Positions 17,370 through 24,409 of a stretch of DNA of 64,000 nt are shown here, piece by piece; within the stretch, counting starts at the first letter, position 1, and every line of letters starts with the position of its first letter. Source of the stretch: Eubacteriales bacterium (lineage in GTDB: Bacteria > Bacillota > Clostridia > Lachnospirales > Lachnospiraceae); contig JAUNGT010000001.1 of NCBI GenBank assembly GCA_030524455.1, positions 124,001-188,000 on the forward strand. The letters are read 5' to 3'. The notes beneath the pieces are model-generated. The model made no database searches, was not told the origin of the DNA, and worked only from the letters and a program-made list of their open reading frames with translations. The position numbers and the translations under genes were made by a program.

Positions 17370-18227
17370 TCACGTGTTAAACTGCGCGTATTTTTTTGGA
17401 GAAATCCCGACGGCCTTGGTGAAGGCCTTGAGGAAATTGCTGTAGTCGTTAAAGCCGCAGCGTTCGCAGGTCTCGCTGACCGAGCAGCCCTCGGAGAGGA
17501 GGGATTTGGAGAGCGTGATGCGCTTGGCGGTGATGTATTTGTTGATGGTCATGCCTGTGGTGGACTTGAAGATCCGGCACAGGTAGGAGGGGCTCAGATA
17601 GAAATGGCCGGACAGGTCCTCAATGGTCAGGGGGCTCTGGATGTTTTGGTTGATGTAGCTTAAAATGTCATCCACCTGGCTGTGATAGGAGACGGCCGTC
17701 TCGTCGGCCTCCTGCTTGCCGTGGCGGTAGAAGGCGCGGTTCAAAAAGACCATCATTTCCGAGAAAACGGAGCGCTCCACGATATCTGCCCCGAAGCCGG
17801 AGGTGGAGATAAGGCGGTGGATAAAAAAGATAAAGCGCTTTTGCTCCTCGTCGTTCAGCGCCACCCGGTGGGGGGAGGGGATGCTGCGGGTGTGAAAGCA
17901 GGCGTCCAGATCCGTGTCCGGGGTGGACAGGCCTTTTAGGTAGTCCGGATAAATGGAGAGCACGATCCGCTCATGGACCTGCTGGTCAATCTGCGTGATG
18001 TAATGGCTCTCGAACTGATTGATAAAAAAGATATCGCCGGGCCGGATATCGTAAAAGCGGTTGTCAATGAGAAACTGCTTTCCGCCGGAGATGGAAAAAT
18101 AAAGCTCATAGCTGTCGTGAATGTGCATGGACATGGGCTTTTCATCGTTGTACAAATGGGCGATGGAAAAGGACTTGGTATCCAGGCAGTTCTGGATCGC
18201 TATCTTGCAGGACGAATATTCCTTCAT
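17370..18227 (-). CDS. AraC-family transcriptional regulator of the uronate operon
   Basis: The 285-residue protein has an N-terminal cupin-like sensor domain (HIHDSYELYFSISGGKQFLI, ...RPGDIFFIN) and a C-terminal double helix-turn-helix domain (DLSGHFYLSPSYLCRIFKSTTG, VSETCERCGFNDYSNFLKAFTK). It is divergent from kduI and probably senses a uronate intermediate. The start at 18227 is chosen over 18257 because AAAGGAG lies 9 bases upstream and the mapped-looking promoter would start transcription downstream of the 18257 ATG. Confidence 0.87.
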   Translation of the reverse strand: MKEYSSCKIAIQNCLDTKSFSIAHLYNDEKPMSMHIHDSYELYFSISGGKQFLIDNRFYDIRPGDIFFINQFESHYITQIDQQVHERIVLSIYPDYLKGLSTPDTDLDACFHTRSIPSPHRVALNDEEQKRFIFFIHRLISTSGFGADIVERSVFSEMMVFLNRAFYRHGKQEADETAVSYHSQVDDILSYINQNIQSPLTIEDLSGHFYLSPSYLCRIFKSTTGMTINKYITAKRITLSKSLLSEGCSVSETCERCGFNDYSNFLKAFTKAVGISPKKYAQFNT

Positions 18228-18259
18228 AAATCGAAACTCCTTTGTAAGCTCTTTCATTC

Positions 18260-18288
18260 AGAATATCCTATCTGTTCAAAAAAATCAA
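18260..18288 (-). promoter_or_regulatory. Promoter of the AraC regulator gene
   Basis: On the minus strand TTGATT (18288-18283), a 17-base spacer and TATTCT (18265-18260) form a good sigma-A promoter. Transcription would begin near 18253, which excludes the ATG at 18257 and supports translation from 18227. Confidence 0.6.
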
Positions 18289-18327
18289 GTTTTTTGCGAA
18301 TAAAACACTGGTAAATTGAAAATTGTG

Positions 18328-18349
18328 TTGATATACTGTAACATATCAA
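18328..18349 (+). promoter_or_regulatory. Inverted repeat overlapping a -10 element upstream of kduI
   Basis: TTGATAT (18328-18334) and ATATCAA (18343-18349) form a perfect 7-base dyad with an 8-base spacer. It covers a TATACT -10-like hexamer (18332-18337) that has no good -35 partner. A repressor operator or activator-dependent promoter for the uronate operon is the simplest reading. Confidence 0.5.
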
Positions 18350-18429
18350 AGGAAAAAAGCGTCGCGCTCTTCGGGAATGTGTAAGAAATGCCGGACGGGC
18401 CGCGCGCAGACAGAGCGGAGGAATTTGCG

Positions 18430-19293
18430 ATGGAATTGAGGACGGCGGCATCTCCGAGGGATGTCAAACACTATGACACACAGCGGCTGAGGGAGGAATT
18501 TTTGATCCAGGGGCTGTTTTGTGCGGATGAGATCAAGCTGGTATACAGCCATATCGACCGGATTATCACCGGAGCGGCTACCCCGGTGAACCGGGAGCTG
18601 AAGCTGACGGCGGGGGATGAGCTTCGGGCCGATTATTTCCTGCAGCGGCGGGAGCTGGGCCTGATCAATATCGGCGGCGACGGCACCGTCACCGTGGACG
18701 GCAGATCTTATCCTGTGGCGCATAAGGACGGCATGTACATCGGCCGGGGCGCAAGGGACATCTCCTTTGCCAGCGACAACGCTTCCGAGCCGGCCAAATT
18801 TTACTTAAATTCCACACCGGCCCACACGGCTTATCCTACCGTGCTGATCAAGCGCGAAGGCGTTCCGGAGGAGGGTGTGGTCATCATCAAGGAAGAGAAC
18901 AAGGTGGCGTGCGGCTGCCTGGAGGAGGCAAACGACCGGGTGATCAACAAGTACATTCTTCCCGGCCAGGTGGAGAGCTGCCAGCTGGTGATGGGAATGA
19001 CAGCTTTAAAGCCCGGCAGCGTCTGGAACACGATGCCCTGTCATACCCATGACAGGCGGATGGAGGTTTACCTCTACTTCGATATGCCCGAGGATGCCTT
19101 CGTGATGCACTATATGGGCGAGCCCACCGAGACGCGCCATATCGTGATGCGCAACGAGGAGGCGGTGATCTCCCCCAGCTGGTCCATTCATTCCGGCTGC
19201 GGCTCCAGGGCCTACACCTTTATCTGGGGCATGTGCGGCGAGAACCAGGAGTTCACCGACATGGACGCGGTGGACAACAGGGACCTGCGGTAA
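18430..19293 (+). CDS. kduI: 5-keto-4-deoxyuronate isomerase KduI
   Basis: The 287-residue cupin enzyme converts 5-keto-4-deoxyuronate from pectin or other unsaturated uronides to 2,5-diketo-3-deoxygluconate. The zinc site is in TMPCHTHDRRMEVYLYF (His, His, Glu) with a later His in SIHSGCGSRAY. The ATG at 18430 follows GGAGG; the in-frame ATG at 18388 gives an extra non-family peptide. It opens the operon kduI-kduD-orf-eda-kdgK. Confidence 0.94.
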   Translation: MELRTAASPRDVKHYDTQRLREEFLIQGLFCADEIKLVYSHIDRIITGAATPVNRELKLTAGDELRADYFLQRRELGLINIGGDGTVTVDGRSYPVAHKDGMYIGRGARDISFASDNASEPAKFYLNSTPAHTAYPTVLIKREGVPEEGVVIIKEENKVACGCLEEANDRVINKYILPGQVESCQLVMGMTALKPGSVWNTMPCHTHDRRMEVYLYFDMPEDAFVMHYMGEPTETRHIVMRNEEAVISPSWSIHSGCGSRAYTFIWGMCGENQEFTDMDAVDNRDLR

Positions 19294-19377
19294 GCGGGAG
19301 CGTATTTTAAACAGGCAAACGGCGGCTCTGCAACAGGGCCGCGGCAAATAAATATTTTATCAAGGAGGACAAGTATC

Positions 19378-20181
19378 ATGTTCAATATGAAGGATTTCTC
19401 TCTGGAAGGCAAGATTGCCCTGATCACGGGCGCATCCTACGGCATCGGCATGGCGATCGCCAAGGCTTATGCGGCTGCCGGCGCAACCATCTGCTTTAAC
19501 GACATCAAGCAGGAGCTGGTGGACAAGGGCATTGCGGCCTACAAGGAGGCCGGCATCGACGCGCACGGCTATGTGTGCGACGTAACCAATGAGGAGCAGG
19601 TGCAGAACCTGGTTGCAACCATCGAGAAGGAGGTCGGCGTGATCGACATTCTGGTGAACAACGCCGGCATTATCAAGCGGATCCCCATGTGCGAGATGAC
19701 GGCAGAGCAGTTCCGTCAGGTAATCGACGTTGACTTAAACGCTCCCTTCATCGTGTCCAAGGCAGTGATCCCTTCCATGATCAAAAAGGGACACGGCAAG
19801 ATCATCAACATCTGCTCCATGATGAGCGAGCTTGGCCGTGAGACCGTGTCCGCTTACGCGGCTGCAAAGGGCGGCTTAAAGATGCTGACCAGAAACATCT
19901 GCTCCGAGTACGGCGAGTACAACATCCAGTGCAACGGCATCGGACCCGGCTACATCGCGACTCCTCAGACCGCTCCCCTGCGCGAGCGCCAGGCGGACGG
20001 CAGCCGTCATCCCTTTGATCAGTTCATCGTGTCCAAGACACCCGCTGCGAGATGGGGAGAGACGGAGGATCTGCAGGGCCCCGCAGTATTTTTGGCTTCC
20101 GACGCTTCCAACTTTGTAAACGGCCATGTGCTGTATGTGGACGGCGGTATCCTGGCTTACATCGGCAAGCAGCCCCAGTAA
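19378..20181 (+). CDS. kduD: 2-dehydro-3-deoxy-D-gluconate 5-dehydrogenase KduD (SDR)
   Basis: The 267-residue short-chain dehydrogenase reduces 2,5-diketo-3-deoxygluconate to 2-keto-3-deoxygluconate. It has TGASYGIG at the cofactor site, NNAG, a Ser in NICSMMSE and the catalytic YAAAK. AAGGAGG lies 8 bases before the ATG. The 84-base gap after kduI contains a GC-rich stem-loop that could tune expression. The assignment as KduD rests on its place after kduI. Confidence 0.92.
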   Translation: MFNMKDFSLEGKIALITGASYGIGMAIAKAYAAAGATICFNDIKQELVDKGIAAYKEAGIDAHGYVCDVTNEEQVQNLVATIEKEVGVIDILVNNAGIIKRIPMCEMTAEQFRQVIDVDLNAPFIVSKAVIPSMIKKGHGKIINICSMMSELGRETVSAYAAAKGGLKMLTRNICSEYGEYNIQCNGIGPGYIATPQTAPLRERQADGSRHPFDQFIVSKTPAARWGETEDLQGPAVFLASDASNFVNGHVLYVDGGILAYIGKQPQ

Positions 20182-20191
20182 GAGGTGCAAG

Positions 20192-20989
20192 ATGGCAGAA
20201 CTGACCATAAAAATCATTCGGGCGGACGGCTCCACTGCCTGCGTCAGCAGGGGTGAGGGCCAGGCCTGCCTGGTCTTCTCGGACGAGTACCGGGAGGGCG
20301 ACTGTATTGTGCTGGAGACCTCCGAAGCGCCGCTCCATCTGGTTTATCAGGTGGACGACGCCCTGGGGGCCGCCCTCGTTTATATTACAGAAAAAAATAT
20401 CCGCTTCGAGGTTCCTTTCGGGGAGAAGCGCATCTGCTATTCCCCCAAGGTATTTGCAGGCAAGAAGCATTATCTGTATGTACGGCAGGCGTCGGAGGCG
20501 GAGATTTCGGGCGATCGAAACCTTGCCGTAAACGTGATGGATCAGCACGGGGATCCGCACTGCTATCCTCACGCGTCCGCCAATGTGGAGACGAGAGGGG
20601 AGTCTGTGTTTGCGGCCCGCAATGCCATTGACGGCGTGGTGGAGAACCGTTCCCACGGGGAATGGCCTTATGCCTCCTGGGGGATCAACCGGGATCCCAA
20701 TGCCTGCTTAAAGCTGGATTTTGGGCGCGAGGTGGAGATTGACCGGATCGTGCTTTACACCAGGGCGGATTTCCCTCACGACAGCTGGTGGACCCAGGCA
20801 ACCTTCACCTTTTCGGATGGAAGCAGCCTGGATTTCCCGATGGAAAAAAGTGAAAAGCCCCATATCTGCAGCTTTGCTCCCCGGACGGTGCGCTGGCTGA
20901 CAGTCGATCAGCTGATCAAGGCGGACGACCCTTCGCCCTTCCCGGCGCTGACGCAGATTGAAGTATATGGAAAGGAAGCAGAAAAATGA
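20192..20989 (+). CDS. Carbohydrate-binding-like protein of the uronate operon (discoidin-type C-terminus)
   Basis: This 265-residue protein has no signal peptide. Residues about 1-120 look like a beta-rich domain of unknown type. Residues about 125-265 resemble an F5/8 type C (discoidin) jelly-roll: FAARNAIDGVVENRSHGEWPYASWG, then LKLDFGREVEIDRIVLYTRAD and LTQIEVYGKE. Such domains bind sugars and are usually extracellular, so a cytoplasmic one inside a sugar-acid operon is unusual. It overlaps the aldolase start by 4 bases. The function is unknown. Confidence 0.7.
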   Translation: MAELTIKIIRADGSTACVSRGEGQACLVFSDEYREGDCIVLETSEAPLHLVYQVDDALGAALVYITEKNIRFEVPFGEKRICYSPKVFAGKKHYLYVRQASEAEISGDRNLAVNVMDQHGDPHCYPHASANVETRGESVFAARNAIDGVVENRSHGEWPYASWGINRDPNACLKLDFGREVEIDRIVLYTRADFPHDSWWTQATFTFSDGSSLDFPMEKSEKPHICSFAPRTVRWLTVDQLIKADDPSPFPALTQIEVYGKEAEK

Positions 20990-21933
20990 GCGACGTATTA
21001 CAGCGGATTTATGAGGTGGGCATCGTGCCCGTAATTGCCATCGATGACGCCGAAAAGGCGGTTCCCCTGGCAAAGGCCCTGGTGCGCGGCGGGCTGCCGG
21101 CGGCCGAGGTGACCTTCCGCACCGAGGCGGCGGAGGAGTCCATCAAAAGGATTATCGCGGAGGTGCCCGAGATGCTGGTGGGCGCCGGCACCGTGCTGAC
21201 GAAGGAGCAGGCGGACCGCGCGATTGCGGCGGGGTCACAGTTTATCGTGAGCCCCGGCTTCAACCCGGAAATCACCCGCTATGTGATCGACAAGGGCGTC
21301 CTGATGATGCCCGGCACAGCGACCCCCGGCGAGATGGAGCAGGCCATGGGAATGGGACTTTCCGTGGTAAAATTTTTCCCGGCGGAGCAAAACGGAGGCA
21401 TCGCCAAGCTGAAGGCTGTGGCAGGTCCCTATAAGAACCTGCGCTGGATGCCCACCGGCGGCGTCAATGAGAAAAATATGCTGGACTATCTTTCCTTTAA
21501 GCAGATCATCGCCTGCGGCGGCACCTGGATGGTGAAAAAGGATCTGATCGAGGCGGAGAACTGGGAGGAGATTGAGCGCCTGACCCGTCAGGCGGTACAG
21601 ACCATGTTCGGCTTCAAGGTGGCCCACATCGGCATCAACACGGAAAATGCAGAGGAGGCCAGGAGGGCGGCGGAGCTGTTCACACAGCTTCTCGGCATGC
21701 CTGCAAAGGAAGGCAACTCCAGCATTTTCATGGGGGAGAAGGAGATCGAGATCATGAAGAGCCCCTTCCTGGGAAGAAACGGTCATATCGCGATCCAGAC
21801 AAACACCCTGCCCCGCGCCATCGCCTATTTCAAGGCGAGAGGCTTTGCTTTCCGCGAGGAGACCGTTACCGACAAGGCGGCTTACTTTAAGGATGAGATC
21901 GCGGGCTTTGCCCTTCATTTACTGCAGAAATAG
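20986..21933 (+). CDS. eda: KDPG/KHG aldolase fused to a VOC-like domain
   Basis: Residues 1 to about 208 are a 2-keto-3-deoxy-6-phosphogluconate aldolase: Glu41 in EVTFRTEAAEES, the GAGTV loop and the Schiff-base Lys129 in VVKFFPAE. It splits KDPG into pyruvate and glyceraldehyde 3-phosphate. Residues about 209-315 form an added domain with two beta-alpha-beta modules (KVAHIGINTENAEEARRAAE; NGHIAIQTNTLPRAIAYF), typical of the glyoxalase/VOC fold. The role of this second domain is unknown; it could bind substrate or act on a side product. Confidence 0.88.
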   Translation: MSDVLQRIYEVGIVPVIAIDDAEKAVPLAKALVRGGLPAAEVTFRTEAAEESIKRIIAEVPEMLVGAGTVLTKEQADRAIAAGSQFIVSPGFNPEITRYVIDKGVLMMPGTATPGEMEQAMGMGLSVVKFFPAEQNGGIAKLKAVAGPYKNLRWMPTGGVNEKNMLDYLSFKQIIACGGTWMVKKDLIEAENWEEIERLTRQAVQTMFGFKVAHIGINTENAEEARRAAELFTQLLGMPAKEGNSSIFMGEKEIEIMKSPFLGRNGHIAIQTNTLPRAIAYFKARGFAFREETVTDKAAYFKDEIAGFALHLLQK

Positions 21934-21945
21934 GAGATCATGAGA

Positions 21946-22974
21946 ATGTCTAAAGTAATTACCTTCGGCGAGCTGATGCTGCGCCTGCAGCCCTATGATT
22001 ACCTGCGCTTTGTGCAGGCGGATTCCTTCGAGGCGACCTTCGGGGGAGGAGAAGCGAACGTGGCGGTATCCCTGGCAAACTTCGGGATGGACGCTCATTT
22101 TGTGACGAAGCTGCCCGCTCATGCCATCGGGCAGATGGCGGTGAACAGCCTGCGCAAGTACGGCGTCAATACAAACGATATCGTGCGCGGCGGCGACCGT
22201 GTGGGCATTTATTTCCTGGAGAAGGGCGCTTCCAACCGCGGCAGCGTCTGCATCTATGACCGTGCCCATTCCGCGATTGCGGAGGCGGCTCCGGCGGATT
22301 TTGACTGGGATCAGATTTTTGAGGGAGCGGACTGGTTCCATTTCACCGGCATTACCCCCGCGCTGGGTGAAAACGTGGTGGAGCTGTGCCGTCAGGCCTG
22401 CGTGGCCGCGAAGGCCCACGGCGTGAAGATCAGCTGCGATTTAAACTACCGCGGCAAGCTCTGGACGAGGGAGCAGGCGAGAGCGGCTATGACGGATCTT
22501 TGCCAGTATGTGGATGTCTGCATTTCCAACGAGGAGGATGCCAAGGACGTGTTCGGCATCGAGGCGGAAAATACCGACATCTATGCGGGCAAGCTGAATA
22601 AGGAGGGCTACAAGTCCGTGGCCCGTCAGCTGGCGGAGAAGTTCCATTTTGAGAAGGTGGCGATCACCCTGCGCGAAAGCATTTCCGCCTCCGACAATGA
22701 CTGGAGCGGTATGCTCTACGATGCGGCCTCCGACGAATACTGCTTCTCCAAGCAGTATCACCTGCGCATTATCGACAGAGTGGGCGGCGGCGACAGCTTT
22801 GGCGGCGGCCTGATCTATGCCCTGCTGAAGGGAAAGAGCACGCAGGAGGCGATCGAGTTTGCGGTGGCTGCCTCCGCGCTCAAGCACACCATCGAGGGCG
22901 ACTACAACATGGTAGGCGTGGCAGAGGTGGAGAAGCTGGCCGGCGGCGACGCGTCCGGACGGGTACAGCGCTAA
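21946..22974 (+). CDS. kdgK: 2-keto-3-deoxygluconate kinase KdgK (PfkB family)
   Basis: The 342-residue sugar kinase phosphorylates KDG to KDPG, the substrate of the preceding aldolase. PfkB features are the N-terminal FGELMLRL, the GGGEANVAVSLANFG glycine region and the C-terminal catalytic motif DRVGGGDSFGGGLIY. The ATG at 21946 lies 9 bases from GGAG; the alternative at 21940 would be only 3 bases away. This is the last gene of the uronate operon. Confidence 0.92.
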   Translation: MSKVITFGELMLRLQPYDYLRFVQADSFEATFGGGEANVAVSLANFGMDAHFVTKLPAHAIGQMAVNSLRKYGVNTNDIVRGGDRVGIYFLEKGASNRGSVCIYDRAHSAIAEAAPADFDWDQIFEGADWFHFTGITPALGENVVELCRQACVAAKAHGVKISCDLNYRGKLWTREQARAAMTDLCQYVDVCISNEEDAKDVFGIEAENTDIYAGKLNKEGYKSVARQLAEKFHFEKVAITLRESISASDNDWSGMLYDAASDEYCFSKQYHLRIIDRVGGGDSFGGGLIYALLKGKSTQEAIEFAVAASALKHTIEGDYNMVGVAEVEKLAGGDASGRVQR

Positions 22975-23029
22975 GAAGACAGGAAGGGCTGCGCGGTAAG
23001 CTGCGCAGCGCCGGCAAAAAAAGAAAAGG

Positions 23030-23063
23030 AGCGGTCCGGTCAGAGAGATTCTGCCGGACCGCT
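23030..23063 (+). terminator. Terminator of the uronate operon
   Basis: A perfect 10-base stem, AGCGGTCCGG (23030-23039) and CCGGACCGCT (23054-23063), is followed by TGATTTT. It lies 55 bases after the kdgK stop. Confidence 0.75.
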
Positions 23064-23072
23064 TGATTTTGG

Positions 23073-23103
23073 GCAAAAAATCCGGGGCAGCAGGATTTTT
23101 TGC
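23073..23103 (-). terminator. Terminator of the integrase gene
   Basis: GCAAAAAATCC (23073-23083) and GGATTTTTTGC (23093-23103) form a perfect 11-base stem directly after the integrase stop. On the minus strand it reads GC-rich loop then a T-run, so it probably serves the integrase, or both directions. Confidence 0.65.
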
Positions 23104-23106
23104 GGG

Positions 23107-24252
23107 TCAGGAGGTACCTTCCTCCTGGGGACTGTCGTAAATCATATTGATCATGTCCTGTTTTTGCTGCATGGTGGAGTGTACATAGATATTCAGGGTG
23201 ACCTGTACGCTGCTGTGGCCCATAATCTCACTCAGGCTTTTTAAGTCAAAGCCCTCCCGGAGGCAGCGGCTGGCAAAGGCGTGGCGAAGCAGATGGAAGT
23301 GGAAGTTGCTGCAGCCGCATTTTTGCAAAATGGCTTTAAAGCGGTACTGGATCGTGCGGGAGTCGGTCCAGGGAAAATCCTTTCCGGGAATCAGGTAGAG
23401 CTCGTCCGGACGGCAGTATTGCTTCAAAAGCTTCAGAAGGCGGGAGGCCAGCGGGATGGGACGCAGGGATTTGACGGATTTTGGCTCCTGGAAGCTGAGC
23501 ATGGTGCGGATGCTGTCCGGTCCGGCCGGGGACTCCCCGGGACGCCGTATCCGCTGCAGGTTGCGGCGGATGTGGACGACAGCGTTTTCCAGATCGATAT
23601 CCTCCCAGCGCAGGGCGCAGAGCTCGCCGATGCGGACGCCGGTATACATGGCAAAAAGGATGCCAAGACAGGTATCGTCCGACGCGTTTTTTAGCAGATA
23701 CCGCTCCAGGCAGTCCAGCTCCTCCTGGGAGGGCAGAGACATTTCCGTCTTAACGCTTTTTAGGGAGGGCAGTCTGACGGCCGCAAGGTCCAGCTGATGG
23801 GAAAAGCTTGCGTATTCCGCGATCTGGCAGGCGATGGAACAGATATATTTGCGGTAGGAGCCGGTCAGCTCCTTCTTTCTGGACCGGTCCTCCAGCTGCG
23901 CGCAAAAGGAATCGAGCATGGCTGTCGAGAACTCCCGGACCGGACAGCCTCCCAGGATCGGGAGAATATAGCGCTCGATCAGACGAAGATAGGCGTCGTA
24001 GGTGGTGGGCTTCCAACAGCTTCTGTTCCCCTCCAGCCACTCCTCGGCGCACCGTCCCATCGAGAGAGGCCCGCTCCTTCGGGGATTTTTCTGCTGAGCC
24101 CTGAGACATCGCATTTTTTCCTTCACCTCCCGCAGACTTTTGGCGTATACATAGAGATACCGCGATTTTTTGTGAAGGTCCCGGCCGATCAGGATCCTGC
24201 CCTCGTAGCGGCCGTCCTTCCTTCTGTAAATATTGCTTCCGGTTTTTGCCAT
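23107..24252 (-). CDS. Tyrosine-type site-specific recombinase/integrase
   Basis: The 381-residue protein has an N-terminal AP2-like arm-binding region (about 1-55), a SAM-like core-binding domain (about 62-165) and a catalytic domain with Arg207 (TGVRIGEL), His320 and Arg323 (HLLRHAFA), His346 (GHSS) and the Tyr nucleophile 356 (LNIYVHS). All catalytic residues are present. No excisionase, relaxase or phage gene lies next to it, so it is a solitary integrase: a remnant of an element or a domesticated recombinase. GGAGG precedes the start. Confidence 0.92.
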   Translation of the reverse strand: MAKTGSNIYRRKDGRYEGRILIGRDLHKKSRYLYVYAKSLREVKEKMRCLRAQQKNPRRSGPLSMGRCAEEWLEGNRSCWKPTTYDAYLRLIERYILPILGGCPVREFSTAMLDSFCAQLEDRSRKKELTGSYRKYICSIACQIAEYASFSHQLDLAAVRLPSLKSVKTEMSLPSQEELDCLERYLLKNASDDTCLGILFAMYTGVRIGELCALRWEDIDLENAVVHIRRNLQRIRRPGESPAGPDSIRTMLSFQEPKSVKSLRPIPLASRLLKLLKQYCRPDELYLIPGKDFPWTDSRTIQYRFKAILQKCGCSNFHFHLLRHAFASRCLREGFDLKSLSEIMGHSSVQVTLNIYVHSTMQQKQDMINMIYDSPQEEGTS

Positions 24253-24296
24253 GGGAAGCCTCCTTTCCGGCGTTGCTTTTACTGTGCCATTTTATT

Positions 24297-24327
24297 ATTA
24301 TACGGTTTTAAACGGGATAGTTAAAAC
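24297..24327 (-). promoter_or_regulatory. Integrase promoter with overlapping inverted repeat
   Basis: On the minus strand TTTAAC (24325-24320), a 17-base spacer and TATAAT (24302-24297) form a promoter for the integrase. GTTTTAA (24305-24311) and TTAAAAC (24321-24327) form a perfect 7-base dyad with a 9-base spacer across the -35 and spacer, so an operator or a recombinase site is possible. Confidence 0.5.
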
Positions 24328-24336
24328 AAATGATGA

Positions 24337-24365
24337 TTGTCTGCCGGGGAAAAATCTGATAAGAT
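24337..24365 (+). promoter_or_regulatory. Promoter for pcrA
   Basis: TTGTCT (24337-24342), a 17-base spacer and TAAGAT (24360-24365) lie 45 bases before the pcrA ATG and diverge from the integrase promoter. Confidence 0.5.
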
Positions 24366-24409
24366 ATAAAATAACATTTCAGCCGGTATGGCACGATAAG
24401 AGAGGAACC

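Noticed and set aside
24305..24327. Dyad near the integrase as a proven attachment site
   Set aside because: Only one copy is in the window and it overlaps a promoter, so an operator is at least as likely.
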